Shown: positions 9,516-20,803, counted from the first letter of the stretch. The stretch: 64,000 bases of DNA from Thiohalocapsa marina (GCF_008632335.1 NZ_VWXX01000008.1:1-64000), one strand, 5' to 3'. Made by a program: numbers and translations. The notes: a model not told the origin generated them from the sequence alone.

Positions 9516-9635
9516 GGGGTGAAGCATCGCAAGCCACAGGCGAGTCGGCAAGCCCGAACCGCAGAACACTTGGCAGCGACGGCGTCACGCGCTACTGTCC
9601 GACCCTATGCAAACCCCGCGATGGACCAGCCCCTG

Positions 9636-10451
9636 ATGCCCGAACTGCCGGAAGTGGAGACCAGCCTGCGAGGCATCGCACCGCATCTGCAGGGGCGGCA
9701 GATCGAGCAGTTGATCGTGCGCGAGCGACGGCTGCGCTGGCCTATCGCACCCGACGTGGAGGCCGCCGTGGCCGGACAGCAGGTCCGCGATCTCCGGCGC
9801 CGCGCCAAATACCTGCTGCTGGACCTGGACACCGGCGCGCTGATGCTGCACCTTGGCATGTCCGGCAGCCTTCGCGTGCTGCCCGCGGATACACCGCCCG
9901 GCGCCCATGACCATGTGGATCTGCGGCTGGACGACGGCCACTGCCTGCGGCTGCGTGATCCGCGCCGCTTCGGCAGCCTGCATTGGGTGCCACCGCCGGT
10001 GGAGCAGCACCCGCTGTTGCGCGCCCTCGGGCCGGAGCCGCTGTCCGACGCCTTCCACGGCGACTACCTGTATCGCCTGTCCCGCGGGCGTCGCAGCGCA
10101 GTGAAGTGCTTCATCATGGACAGCCGGGTGGTGGTGGGCGTAGGCAACATCTACGCCAGCGAATCGCTGCACCTGGCGGGCATCCATCCCGTCCGGGCGG
10201 CTGGACACGTCGGCCGCGCGCGCTACGAGGCGCTCGCCGACGCCATCAAGGCGGTGCTGAACGCCGCCATCGAACAAGGCGGGACCAGCCTGCGCGACTT
10301 CGTGCGCGAGGACGGCAATCCCGGCTACTTCAAGCAGGCGTTGCGGGTCTACGGGCGGGAGGGGGCGCCGTGCCCGGGCTGCGGGCAGGCGGTGCGTCAG
10401 CGGCGCATCGGGCAGCGTTCCAGCTTCTTCTGCCCGCGCTGCCAGCACTGA
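9636..10451 (+). CDS. mutM: Formamidopyrimidine-DNA glycosylase
   Basis: Base-excision repair enzyme that removes 8-oxoguanine and formamidopyrimidines and nicks the strand. The start at 9636 is required because Pro2 of MPELPEVET is the catalytic nucleophile; an upstream ATG at 9621 would bury it. This gives 271 residues, close to 269 in E. coli. The H2TH region carries VGVGNIYASE, and the C-terminal zinc finger has two CxxC pairs (CPGC and CPRC). It is divergent from the hydantoinase-type gene. Confidence 0.97.
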   Translation: MPELPEVETSLRGIAPHLQGRQIEQLIVRERRLRWPIAPDVEAAVAGQQVRDLRRRAKYLLLDLDTGALMLHLGMSGSLRVLPADTPPGAHDHVDLRLDDGHCLRLRDPRRFGSLHWVPPPVEQHPLLRALGPEPLSDAFHGDYLYRLSRGRRSAVKCFIMDSRVVVGVGNIYASESLHLAGIHPVRAAGHVGRARYEALADAIKAVLNAAIEQGGTSLRDFVREDGNPGYFKQALRVYGREGAPCPGCGQAVRQRRIGQRSSFFCPRCQH

Positions 10452-10468
10452 GGATGGCGGCAGGTTAC

Positions 10469-10560
10469 AACCGCTGAGGCGCGGAGAGCGCAGCGCAGCG
10501 CAGGCAGCAGCCTTGTCAAGTCTCTGCGCGTTCTCCGTGCTTTCAGCGCCTTTGCGCTAA
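10469..10560. repeat. Dispersed inverted-repeat element, copy A (degenerate)
   Basis: Left arm ACCGCTGAGGCGCGGAGAG is mirrored by a right arm with CTCTGCGCGTTCTCCGTGC and an ending near TTTGCGCTAA. It matches the better copies at 33961 and 55370 in arm sequence and total length, but its terminal bases have diverged. It fills the spacer between mutM and the converging Tim44-domain gene, so it may form a hairpin acting on both 3' ends. Confidence 0.6.
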
Positions 10561-10587
10561 GGGCGCCTTAGCAGTTTGCCTTCCGCG

Positions 10588-11499
10588 TCAGCCGGCCTGC
10601 TGGATGCCGTTGATCAGCCAGTCGCCGTCGGCGCTGTCCCAGGCGTGGGCCACGTGCCAGACCTCGTCAAGCGGTTTGGCCGGGCTGTTCTCGTCCTCGC
10701 GGATCAGGCCGGTGAAACGCACGCTGGCCACCACCTGATCCCCGTCGCGCTGCACCGACACCAGCTCGGCGTTCAGCGTGACCACCTCGGTGTAGTTGGG
10801 CGCATCGCCCAGGGATTCGCGCTCGCGCTTGATCTCGGCGAACAGCTGCGGAGAGGTGTATTCGCGGATGTCGCGAAAATCCGATTTGTCCCAGGCCGTC
10901 TGCAGGCGCACGAAGTGGGTCTTGGCACCATCGGCAAAGGTTCCGGCATCGAACCAGCCCGGCGCCTGAGACTCGCCGGAGGTCGCTTGTGCAACAGGCC
11001 CCTGGCCAGACATCGAGCTGGAAGTCCCGCCGAAGGGCGACGCGGCCTCGCGCGCCTGGACATCCGGCATGGCCGCACCCTGACCACCGTAGCCCGCCGC
11101 GGCCGCGGCAGGCGCCGGCCCTGCGGTCTTTCGGCGCAGCATGCGGAACAGCATGAAGCCGCCGAACACCAGCAGCGCAATGATCAGGAAGTCCATGATC
11201 TGGAAGCCCTCGAAGCCGTCGCCGAAGAACATCGACGCCAGCAGGCCGCCAGCGGCGAGACCGGCCAGGGGTCCGAGCCAGCGACTGGCACCGCTCTTCT
11301 GCGCACCTTGGGCGGCAGCCTGCGAGGCCGCCTGCTGCCGCGACGGCTGCGCTGACTGTCGGTCGGGGGCGGCGCGGGGGGTGGAATACTGCTTGCCCAG
11401 GCTCTTGCCGGAGCCGAAGCGCTTCGCCTCGGCGGCATCGGGCAGCAGCAGCGCGCCCGCGAACAAGGTCGCCATCAGGGTGACGATCAGGGTCTTCAT
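10588..11499 (-). CDS. Tim44-like domain protein, exported or membrane-anchored
   Basis: A 303-residue protein with a signal-like N terminus (LIVTLMATLFAGALLLPDAAEA), a Gln/Ser/Ala-rich stretch, a hydrophobic glycine-rich segment (about residues 78-90), a predicted membrane helix (DFLIIALLVFGGFMLF, around residues 105-120), and a C-terminal Tim44/MBA1-like domain with the DWLINGI ending. Bacterial members are linked to the membrane or cell envelope but have no defined reaction. A ribosome binding site TGAGGA precedes the start. Upstream lies a 17-bp tandem repeat (11517-11567). Confidence 0.8.
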   Translation of the reverse strand: MKTLIVTLMATLFAGALLLPDAAEAKRFGSGKSLGKQYSTPRAAPDRQSAQPSRQQAASQAAAQGAQKSGASRWLGPLAGLAAGGLLASMFFGDGFEGFQIMDFLIIALLVFGGFMLFRMLRRKTAGPAPAAAAAGYGGQGAAMPDVQAREAASPFGGTSSSMSGQGPVAQATSGESQAPGWFDAGTFADGAKTHFVRLQTAWDKSDFRDIREYTSPQLFAEIKRERESLGDAPNYTEVVTLNAELVSVQRDGDQVVASVRFTGLIREDENSPAKPLDEVWHVAHAWDSADGDWLINGIQQAG

Positions 11500-11516
11500 G
11501 GGGTGTTCCTCAAAGC

Positions 11517-11567
11517 TTGGCCGTCAGGGTCGATTGGCCGCCAGAATCCATGGGCCGTCAGAATCGA
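11517..11567. repeat. 17-bp tandem repeat, three units
   Basis: Units at 11517-11533, 11534-11550 and 11551-11567 share TTGGCCGYCAGRRTCSA with a few changes; a fourth, more diverged unit follows. The repeat begins 17 bases upstream of the Tim44-gene start, so it lies in or before that gene's leader. Confidence 0.75.
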
Positions 11568-11668
11568 TGGGGCCCACAGGCTCGGTGGACCGCCAGCAGG
11601 GAAAGACGTGACCGCGCCGGGCGCAGGCCCCCGCGAGGGCCCGCACTCGGCGGATCGGCAATCGGCGC

Positions 11669-11950
<282 letters not shown>

Positions 11951-11991
11951 TCATTGGATGTGTATTGCGGCACATTGGGATGCCGCGCAGT

Positions 11992-12525
<534 letters not shown>

Positions 12526-12543
12526 TCAGGGCATCACAACGGT

Positions 12544-13158
12544 CTAAGGCACCACCTCCGCCAGCGCATAGCGCACTTGCCCCGCCCGCTTGTCGCGGAT
12601 CAGTTGCCAGCCGGCGGGCAGATCCGGCAGCGCCCGGGCGCCGTCCGTTTCCAGATAGATCAGCGAGCCGGGGCCGACCCAGCCGCGGCGCGCCAGCAGC
12701 TCACAGGCGGGCCCCAGCAGGTCGCCGTCGAACGGCGGATCCAGGAACACCAGGTCGAACCGGCGCGATGTCTGCCGACGCAGCCAGTCCAGCGCATCCG
12801 CCTGCGCCACCTCGATCTGCACGTCGGCCGAATCGGCAGCCAGCGCCGCCAGATGCCCCCGCAACTGCCGCGCGGCGGCTGCCGCCTGCTCCAGCAGCAC
12901 CACACTGGCCGCGCCGCGGGAGGCCGCCTCCAGGCCCAGGGCGCCGCTGCCGGCAAAGCAGTCCAGGCACTCGCTGCCCTCGATCACCGGCGCCAGCCAG
13001 TTGAACAGGGTCTCACGTACCCGATCGCTGGTCGGACGCAGCCCCGGCTGCTCGACGAAGGCCAGGCGGCGGCCGCGCCAGCGCCCGCCGATCAGCCGCA
13101 ACACACCGGGGCCGCGGCTACCCTGCCCCTTCGGCGTCTTCGGCCTATCCCTCGCCAC
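12544..13158 (-). CDS. rsmD: 16S rRNA (guanine966-N2)-methyltransferase
   Basis: A 204-residue SAM-dependent RNA methyltransferase. The SAM-binding motif is LDCFAGSGALGLEAASRGA and the catalytic motif is FLDPPFDG. The N-terminal RIIGG-like signature appears as LRLIGGRWRGRRL. Its start overlaps the end of the upstream M16 gene by 14 bases, which implies coupling. coaD follows 75 bases later. Confidence 0.95.
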   Translation of the reverse strand: MARDRPKTPKGQGSRGPGVLRLIGGRWRGRRLAFVEQPGLRPTSDRVRETLFNWLAPVIEGSECLDCFAGSGALGLEAASRGAASVVLLEQAAAAARQLRGHLAALAADSADVQIEVAQADALDWLRRQTSRRFDLVFLDPPFDGDLLGPACELLARRGWVGPGSLIYLETDGARALPDLPAGWQLIRDKRAGQVRYALAEVVP

Positions 13159-14692
13159 CGGCGGCCCGGATCAGCGCCCGCACCGGAGCCTGGATTGGAA
13201 CCTGCATAGGAGCCCCTGCCGAAGCCGGCGTCGCGGTCGCAGTCGCATCCCCCCCGGCGACGGACGGCGGCGCGGCCTCGGCGGGGGCCGATGCCCCGTT
13301 GTTCACCGTCTGACTCCGGCTGTCCTGTTCACCGCCCACCAGCACGGTGGCCAGCCGGTCCGGATGGATGCGGCGACGGTAGGCATCACGGATCTGCTCC
13401 GCGGTCACCGACGACACCCGCTCGTTGAAGCGCTCCAGATAGTCCAGCGGCAGATCGTAGAAACCGATCACCGCCAGGTAGCGGACCACGCTGCGATTGC
13501 TGGCGATGCGCAGCGGGAAGCCGCCGGTGATGTTCTTCAGCGCCGCATCCAGTTCGTCGGCGGTGGGACCGGAAGCGACGAAACGCTGCAGGGTCTCGAG
13601 CATGACCGAACGGGCCTCCTCGGCCTGTTCGTTCCTGGTCTGCAGGCCCATGACCATGGGCCCATTCTGCGACAGGGGCAGAAAGTAGCTGTAGGCGCTG
13701 TAGGACAAGCCGCGCTTCTCACGCACCTCGTCCATGAGCTGGGACACCAGCCCACTGCCGCCGAGGATGTGGTTACCCACATACAGCGGAAAGTAGTCCG
13801 GATCGCCCCGGCGCATGCCGGGCTGGCCCAGGTAGACGTGCGTCTGGCTGGAGGGGAAGTCGATGCGCTGCAGCTGGCCCTGGGACAGTGCCGCCACCGG
13901 CGGCAGGTCCGCCGGTCGCTCCCCCGCGGGCAGCCCCAGGCTGACCAGCTCGGCCACCACTTCGGCCTGCTCCCTCGTGAGGTCCCCCACCAGGGCCAGA
14001 GTGGCGTTGGCCGCGGTGTAATGGTGGCGGTGGAAGTCCCGCAGATGCGCCGGCCGCAGCGCCGAGACGGTCTCAGCCGTGCCGGACGGATCATCGGCGT
14101 AGGGGTGATCACCGAACACCATCCGGTACAGCGCCTTGCTGCCGACGGTCTTCGGGTCCTGCTCGGCCAGGCGCAGGGCAACCAGGGTGTTCTGCTGCAC
14201 CCGCTCGAAGTCCTCGGCCGGGAAGTCCGGCGCCGTCAGCACCTTGGTCAGCAGATCGAGGGCCCGTTCCAGCGCCTCGGGGTCGGTCAGGGTGCGCAGG
14301 CTGACCCAGGCCATGTCGCGATCTGCACCGCTGCCGAGCTCGGCGCCGACGGATTCGATGCCCTCGGCGATGGTGTCGGCGCTCAGGCCGGCCGCGCCCT
14401 CGGTGAGCATGCCGGCGGTCAGGGACGCCAGCCCGTGGCGGTCGCCGTCGCGCGCACTGCCGGCGTCGAACACCACGCGCAGGTCCAGCATGGGCAGGTC
14501 GGGCGCGGCCACGAACAGGACCTCGGCGCCGTTGTCGGTGCGCCAGGTCTCGATCTGCGGCACCGCCGACGCCAGCGTCGGCAGGAGCAGCATCAGCGCA
14601 CCCAGGGCCGCGGCGGCCCGACGCGCCATCAGGTGTGTCACCAGGCGCGCCATCGGGCGAGCCATCGCTGTCGTGGGTCGATTACTGCGCAT
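13145..14692 (-). CDS. M16-family peptidase-like protein, zinc motif lost
   Basis: A 515-residue exported protein with an N-terminal signal anchor (AAAALGALMLLLPTLASA). It has the two-domain M16 fold, but where active members carry HxxEH it reads HGLASLTAG, so it should not bind zinc. The Arg/Tyr substrate-side motif (EKRGLSYSAYSY) is kept. Such proteins usually form heterodimers with an active M16 subunit, and the gene just upstream encodes one. The start at 14692 overlaps that gene by 11 bases; a longer frame reaches 14743. The C-terminal 60 residues are Ala/Pro-rich. Confidence 0.88.
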   Translation of the reverse strand: MRSNRPTTAMARPMARLVTHLMARRAAAALGALMLLLPTLASAVPQIETWRTDNGAEVLFVAAPDLPMLDLRVVFDAGSARDGDRHGLASLTAGMLTEGAAGLSADTIAEGIESVGAELGSGADRDMAWVSLRTLTDPEALERALDLLTKVLTAPDFPAEDFERVQQNTLVALRLAEQDPKTVGSKALYRMVFGDHPYADDPSGTAETVSALRPAHLRDFHRHHYTAANATLALVGDLTREQAEVVAELVSLGLPAGERPADLPPVAALSQGQLQRIDFPSSQTHVYLGQPGMRRGDPDYFPLYVGNHILGGSGLVSQLMDEVREKRGLSYSAYSYFLPLSQNGPMVMGLQTRNEQAEEARSVMLETLQRFVASGPTADELDAALKNITGGFPLRIASNRSVVRYLAVIGFYDLPLDYLERFNERVSSVTAEQIRDAYRRRIHPDRLATVLVGGEQDSRSQTVNNGASAPAEAAPPSVAGGDATATATPASAGAPMQVPIQAPVRALIRAAGGEG

Positions 14693-16100
14693 CAGTCTGT
14701 CCTCTGCTCTGTCCGGCACGGGCCATGGCCGTCTGTGGCGCATCGCCGTCCAGCGGCTGCGGTTCGAGCACGGCGACGGTCCGTGCCTCCGGCACCAGGT
14801 ACTTGCGGGCCACCGCCTGGATCTGCGCCGGGGTCACGGCCGACAGCTGCTCGACGTAATCGTCCACCAGTTCCCAACCCAGCCCCACGGTCTCCAGCTG
14901 GCCGAGTTGCATGGCCTGATAGAATACGCTGTCTTTCTCATACACCTTGTCTGCGATCAACTGGCTGCGGATGCGGGCCAGCTCGTCCGCCGCCACCGGC
15001 TCGCGGCGCAGACGTTCGACCTGCGCCAGCAGGGCCTGCTCCAGCGCCTGCACATCGCGGCCCTTGGCCGGAGTGCCGTCCAGCAGCAGCATGCCGGGCA
15101 GACGGGAGAAGGCGCTGTAACTGGCCCCGGCGGACGCAGCAATGCGCTCACCGCGCACCAGCTCCCGGCTCAGGCGCGCGCTGGTGCCGCCATCGAGCAC
15201 CGACGACAACATCTCCAGCGCATAGGGCTCCCAGGGCGCTTCCGCATGCCCGAGGGCCGGCGTCTTGTAGCCGATGAGCAGGTAGGGCTCCTTGGCCGGC
15301 GCCTGCACTCGCAGCCGCTTCTCGCCGCGCTGGGGCGGCTCGACCCGCGGCTTCGGTGCCGTGATCGGCTCCGGCGCCAGCGGACCAAAGTGCGCCTCGG
15401 CCAGTGCAAGCACCGCCTCCGGCTCGACATCGCCCACCACCACCAGGGTCGCGTTGTTGGGTGCATACCACTGCCGGTACCAGCGCCGCAGATCTTCCAC
15501 CTGCATGGATTCCAGATCGCTGGCCCAGCCGATGATGGGGATGCGGTACGGAGAGGCCTCGTAGGCAGCCGCGTTGAACTGCTCGTAGGTCAGGGATTCC
15601 GGGTCATCGTCGGTGCGCAGCCGGCGCTCTTCCTTGACCACCTCCAGTTCTTTCAGGAACTCATCCTCGGGCAGTGCCAGCCGGCGCATCCGCTCCGCCT
15701 CCAGTTCGAAGGACACCGGCAGACGGTCCGCCGCCATGGTCTGGAAATAGGCGGTGTAGTCGCGTCCGGTGAAGGCATTCTCATCGCCGCCGTTCTCGGC
15801 GATGATGCGGGAGAACTCCCCCGGCTCCAGGTTCTCGGTGCCCTTGAACATCATATGCTCGAGCAGGTGCGACACGCCGGTGACGCCGCCGTGCTCATAG
15901 CTGGAGCCGACCTTGTACCAGACCTGGGAGGTCACGATGGGCGCGCGGGCATCGCGCTTGACCAGCACCTTCAGACCGTTGTCCAGCGTGTGCTCCACCA
16001 CCGCGGCGGCGGCGGGCGTCAGCGGCGCCAACGCCAGCCCCAGGGCGGCGAACAAGACCGCGGCGCCCCGGCGCGGCGCAATGGAAAGGTTGTCGAGCAT
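14682..16100 (-). CDS. M16-family zinc metallopeptidase, active subunit
   Basis: A 472-residue secreted or periplasmic peptidase. A signal peptide (LFAALGLALAPLTPAAAA) leads into the M16 domain with the inverted zinc motif HLLEH at about residues 78-82 and the distal Glu ligand in VVKEERR. The start at 16100 has a strong ribosome binding site (GGAGG, about six bases away); an open frame continues to 16589 without signal peptide or homology and overlaps the divergent ftsY start. It probably pairs with the inactive subunit encoded next. Confidence 0.92.
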   Translation of the reverse strand: MLDNLSIAPRRGAAVLFAALGLALAPLTPAAAAVVEHTLDNGLKVLVKRDARAPIVTSQVWYKVGSSYEHGGVTGVSHLLEHMMFKGTENLEPGEFSRIIAENGGDENAFTGRDYTAYFQTMAADRLPVSFELEAERMRRLALPEDEFLKELEVVKEERRLRTDDDPESLTYEQFNAAAYEASPYRIPIIGWASDLESMQVEDLRRWYRQWYAPNNATLVVVGDVEPEAVLALAEAHFGPLAPEPITAPKPRVEPPQRGEKRLRVQAPAKEPYLLIGYKTPALGHAEAPWEPYALEMLSSVLDGGTSARLSRELVRGERIAASAGASYSAFSRLPGMLLLDGTPAKGRDVQALEQALLAQVERLRREPVAADELARIRSQLIADKVYEKDSVFYQAMQLGQLETVGLGWELVDDYVEQLSAVTPAQIQAVARKYLVPEARTVAVLEPQPLDGDAPQTAMARAGQSRGQTDAQ

Positions 16101-16288
16101 AGGTCCTCCGTGGAGATGGGGGTATGATGGCGGCTCTCGGCGAAGTGGCGCCGCGGACCCGCGGTTGCAATGCGCCGTCTCGACGCGGCTCATCGATTGG
16201 TCCGCCGCCGGCGCCGCGGGTTCCGTGCCGCATGACCGGCCCAAGCTGCCGTGCGGGCCGCCCCACACAGAGACACACCCAGAAGCAC

Positions 16289-17599
16289 ATGTTTGGTTTC
16301 GGAAAGAAGAAGCGAACCCAGGTCGAGACACCGACGGAACAGGCCACGAAGGCCGGCATCGATCAGGGCGACGCCGACGCGCACGCGCCCCGCATCGTAC
16401 CCGCCGCCGACAGGGTGGTGACCAGGGCGCCGGCGTCGGCACCGTCATCGGGGCCGGAGCCGAGCGCCGCGCCGGTCGGCATAGGCACCGCCGAAGCGTC
16501 AGCCCGGCCACCGGAAACCCGGGCCGCAGAACCACCGGTCCGGATACCGGCACGGGCACCAGTACAATCATCGGCGGCTCCGTCCGCATCCGCAGCTGCG
16601 GAGCAGAACGGTCAGGCCAACGGCCGGCTGGCCCAGGCCATTGCCGAGCACGCGGCGCGGCGCACCGACGAGCCCGAGCGCAAGCGCTTCCTGTCTGGCC
16701 TGCGGGCCGGGTTGGCGCGGACGCGCGAGGTGCTGAACGCCGACATCTCGGAACTGGTCACCGGCCGCAAGGAGATCGATCAGGACCTGCTGGACGAACT
16801 GGAGATGCTGCTGCTGTCGGCGGATGTGGGCATACCGGCCACCACGCGCATCATCGACGACCTGAGCTACCGCGTGAAACTGCGCGAGGTATCGGACCCC
16901 GCCGGCCTGCTGCGGGCGGTGCGCGCCCAGCTCGCCGAGATCCTGCGCCGCAATGATGCACCGGTGCGCCAGCCGGGCCGCGGCAAGCCGCAGGTGATCC
17001 TGATGGTGGGCGTCAACGGCGTCGGCAAGACCACCAGCATCGGCAAGCTCACCAAGCAGCTGCAGGCCGAGGGCAACACTGTGATGCTGGCCGCCGGCGA
17101 CACCTTTCGCGCCGCCGCCGTCGAACAGCTGCAGGCCTGGGGCGAGCGCAACCAGGTGCCGGTGGTGGCCCAGCACGCCGGCGCCGACCCGGCCTCGGTC
17201 ATCTACGACGCCCTGCAGGCGGCCACCGCCCGCGGTGTCGACGTGCTCATCGCCGACACCGCCGGGCGGCTGCACACCAAGGTCAACCTGATGGAGGAGC
17301 TGCGCAAGATCGGCCGGGTAATGAAGAAGATCGATCCGGACGCGCCCCACGAGGTGATGCTGGTGGTGGATGCCACCACGGGTCAGAATGCACTGCACCA
17401 GGCGGTCCAGTTCAACGAGATCCTGCCGCTCACCGGCATCACGGTGACCAAGCTGGATGGCACCGCCAAGGGCGGCATCCTGTTCGCCATCGCCGAGCGC
17501 TTGCCTGTGCCGTTTCGCTTCATCGGCGTCGGCGAGCGCATCGAGGACCTGCGGCATTTCGACGCCGAGGAATTCCTCGACGCGTTGCTGGCACCGTGA
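16289..17599 (+). CDS. ftsY: Signal recognition particle receptor FtsY
   Basis: Membrane-associated GTPase that receives ribosome-nascent chain-SRP complexes. The start at 16289 gives 436 residues: MFGFGKKK, an acidic/Ala/Pro-rich A domain of about 120 residues, then the NG domain. The GTPase motifs are GVNGVGKTTSIGKL, DTAGRLHT and TKLDGTAKGG. The longer frame back to 16124 overlaps the opposite-strand leader and is not supported. ftsE starts within its stop codon. Confidence 0.97.
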   Translation: MFGFGKKKRTQVETPTEQATKAGIDQGDADAHAPRIVPAADRVVTRAPASAPSSGPEPSAAPVGIGTAEASARPPETRAAEPPVRIPARAPVQSSAAPSASAAAEQNGQANGRLAQAIAEHAARRTDEPERKRFLSGLRAGLARTREVLNADISELVTGRKEIDQDLLDELEMLLLSADVGIPATTRIIDDLSYRVKLREVSDPAGLLRAVRAQLAEILRRNDAPVRQPGRGKPQVILMVGVNGVGKTTSIGKLTKQLQAEGNTVMLAAGDTFRAAAVEQLQAWGERNQVPVVAQHAGADPASVIYDALQAATARGVDVLIADTAGRLHTKVNLMEELRKIGRVMKKIDPDAPHEVMLVVDATTGQNALHQAVQFNEILPLTGITVTKLDGTAKGGILFAIAERLPVPFRFIGVGERIEDLRHFDAEEFLDALLAP

Positions 17600-18264
17600 T
17601 CCGCTTCGAACACGTCACCAAGCGCTACGCAGAACGCGGCGACGCGCTGCGGGACGTCAGCTTCACCCTGGAGCCTGGCGAGATGGCCTTCCTGACCGGC
17701 CATTCCGGCGCCGGCAAGAGCACCCTGCTGCGGCTGATCGGCCTGCTGGAGCGACCCACCCGTGGCCGGCTGTCGGTGGCCGGTCAGGACCTGGGCGCCC
17801 TGGGTCGACGGCAGATCCCGCTGCATCGGCGCCGCGTCGGCATGATCTTTCAGGACCACCGGCTGCTGCCCGACCGCAACGTCTTCGACAATGTCTCCCT
17901 GCCCCTGCTGGCGGCCGGCATGCACCCGCGGGAGCTCGGCAAGCGGGTGCGCGCGGCGCTGGACCAGGTCGGGCTGCTGCGGCTGGAGCACGCGCTGCCG
18001 ACGTCCCTGTCCAGCGGCGAGCAGCAGCGGGTCGGCATCGCCCGCGCCGTGGTTGCCCGGCCGCCGGTGATCCTCGCCGACGAGCCCACCGGCAACCTGG
18101 ACCCGGCGCTGTCCCGGGAGATCTTTCACTTGTTCGAGCGTTTCCACCAGGTCGGCGTCAGCCTACTCATCGCCACCCACGACCTGGAACTCATCGCCAC
18201 CCAAGGCCATCGCACCCTGCGGCTGCACCAGGGCCGGCTGGTTGCCGACTCCGGCAACTGGTGA
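17596..18264 (+). CDS. ftsE: Cell-division ABC transporter ATPase FtsE
   Basis: A 222-residue ATPase that works with FtsX at the division site to activate peptidoglycan hydrolases. Walker A is [11 protein letters not shown], the signature is [14 protein letters not shown], and Walker B is [13 protein letters not shown]. It starts with GTG at 17596, overlapping the ftsY stop by four bases (GTGA). Confidence 0.97.
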   Translation: MIRFEHVTKRYAERGDALRDVSFTLEPGEMAFLTGHSGAGKSTLLRLIGLLERPTRGRLSVAGQDLGALGRRQIPLHRRRVGMIFQDHRLLPDRNVFDNVSLPLLAAGMHPRELGKRVRAALDQVGLLRLEHALPTSLSSGEQQRVGIARAVVARPPVILADEPTGNLDPALSREIFHLFERFHQVGVSLLIATHDLELIATQGHRTLRLHQGRLVADSGNW

Positions 18265-18271
18265 CCGACCC

Positions 18272-19465
18272 ATGGCCGGCCGATCGAACACCCGTCGTCC
18301 CGCCCTCCGCCGCCAGCCGTCTTCACCCTCAGGTCCGAAGGCGGGACCAAAGGCGAGCCAGAAGAGCGGCCGGCAGCCTGGCCACAACCCGGCCCGTGGG
18401 CGGCCGCAATCCCGCGTTGGAACGCGGCGGGAGCCGCCTTGGCTGGGCCGACTGCCGGGCCGCTGGCTGGGCAACCATCTGCAGGCAGGCGCCGACACCC
18501 TGCGGCGCCTGCTGCGGGCGCCGCTCTCCACCGGCCTGACGGTGGCCGCCATCGCCATCGCGCTGGCGCTGCCGGCGGCGCTGCGGGTGGTGCTGACCAA
18601 CCTGGAGCAGATCAGCGCAAACTGGGATCAGGACGCGGCGATGACGCTGTTCCTGCGGCCCGGCGTGGATGAGCAACGCGGCGCCGAACTGGCAACGCAG
18701 CTGCAGGCCCGCGCCGACCTGGACACGGCCATCCTGATCTCGCGCCAGCAGGCGCTGGCGGAGTTTCGCGCCTACAGCGACTTCGGCGCCGCGCTGGACC
18801 ACTTGACGGACAACCCGCTGCCGGTGAGCCTGTTGCTCTATCCCGCCGCGCCCTATCTGGTGCCGGGCCAGGCGCTCGGTCAGGAGTCGGAGCAGGCAGC
18901 GAATACGGCCCCGCCTGCAACACGGGACCTGTCATCGGATCAGCCGCCGGTGCATGCGCCGGTCGATCTGGAGCGTCTCGCCAGCGAACTGGAGGCCCTG
19001 CCGGAGGCGGATTTCGTCCGCGTCGACGCCCTCTGGCTGCAACGCTTCGCCGCCATCCTGGCACTGCTGCGCAACGCGGCACTGCTGCTGGCGGCGGTGC
19101 TCGGTCTCGCCGTGCTGCTGGTGGTCGGCAACACCATCCGGCTCGAGATCGAGCATCGCCGCGCCGAGGTGGAGATCATGAGCCTGGTCGGGGCCACGCC
19201 GGCCTTGATCCGACGGCCGTTCCTGTACATCGGTGCCTGGTACGGCCTGCTCGGTGGCCTCGGCGCCTGGTTGCTGATCGCGGCGTCCGTGCTGCTGCTG
19301 CACGCCCCCGTGGAGCGGCTGACCGGGCTCTACGACACCCGCTTCGACCTGCACGGCCTGGGCCTCGCCGAGTCCCTGATCCTGCTGGCCGCGGCCACGG
19401 GGCTCGGCATCGTCGGCGGCTGGATTGCCGTCGGCCGCCACGTCCGGCAGCTGGAACCCCGCTGA
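18272..19465 (+). CDS. ftsX: Cell-division ABC transporter permease FtsX
   Basis: A 397-residue four-helix permease; E. coli FtsX is about 350. The start at 18272 lies seven bases after ftsE; an alternative at 18242 overlaps ftsE. Two features make it longer: a basic Arg/Pro-rich N-terminal cytoplasmic tail of about 60 residues, and an extra Ala/Pro/Gln-rich insert at roughly residues 196-230 in the first periplasmic domain, the part that contacts EnvC-like activators in E. coli. The C-terminal three helices are standard. Confidence 0.94.
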   Translation: MAGRSNTRRPALRRQPSSPSGPKAGPKASQKSGRQPGHNPARGRPQSRVGTRREPPWLGRLPGRWLGNHLQAGADTLRRLLRAPLSTGLTVAAIAIALALPAALRVVLTNLEQISANWDQDAAMTLFLRPGVDEQRGAELATQLQARADLDTAILISRQQALAEFRAYSDFGAALDHLTDNPLPVSLLLYPAAPYLVPGQALGQESEQAANTAPPATRDLSSDQPPVHAPVDLERLASELEALPEADFVRVDALWLQRFAAILALLRNAALLLAAVLGLAVLLVVGNTIRLEIEHRRAEVEIMSLVGATPALIRRPFLYIGAWYGLLGGLGAWLLIAASVLLLHAPVERLTGLYDTRFDLHGLGLAESLILLAAATGLGIVGGWIAVGRHVRQLEPR

Positions 19466-19692
19466 CACGCCCGATTGCGAGGCGCAAAACCCCGCACAAT
19501 ACTGCGGATATGTCGGGTATACTCATCGCCGACGGCCGCGGAACTCCCGGCGATCCACTGATGTCGGATCGGCCTCAGGCCCGCCGCCCGCATCTGCGAT
19601 CAGATCTGTCTTAAGAACTGCAGGCGGCGGGCGGAAATCCGGTCCAGGGAACCTTCCAGCCGAACCCTGCTCGAAAAACCCGGGGTTGATAG

Positions 19693-19721
19693 TTGTCAAC
19701 GCGCCCTGCCGGTGCTAGCAT
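19693..19721 (+). promoter_or_regulatory. Candidate promoter for rpoH
   Basis: TTGTCA at 19693-19698 and TAGCAT at 19716-19721 are 17 bases apart, about 33 bases before the rpoH start. The surrounding 289-base spacer after ftsX shows no gene. Confidence 0.5.
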
Positions 19722-19754
19722 AATTTCCGAGCATTTTACTTGGGTATCGCAGCC

Positions 19755-20615
<861 letters not shown>

Positions 20616-20641
20616 TCTTGCCGCACGCCACGAGCCACTGC

Positions 20642-20665
20642 AGGCCCGCCGCTCGGCGGGCCTTT
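20642..20665 (+). terminator. Intrinsic terminator after rpoH
   Basis: AGGCCCGCC at 20642-20650, loop GCTC, and GGCGGGCCT at 20655-20663 with a short T run. It is 27 bases after the rpoH stop. Confidence 0.75.
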
Positions 20666-20803
20666 GCGTTAGCCCCATATATGGCTGGCCACGCACTGGC
20701 ACACAGCCCACAAACCCGATAATCTTGACGCAGACAAGGCCACTGCGCCCGACATCGGCTGACTCGTGACCAACGTCTACACAGGCAGACAGCCCGCAAT
20801 ACC

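Noticed and set aside
8388-10451. 687-residue frame ending at the mutM stop
   Set aside because: The 5' half is antisense to the hydantoinase-type gene; only the mutM part is real.
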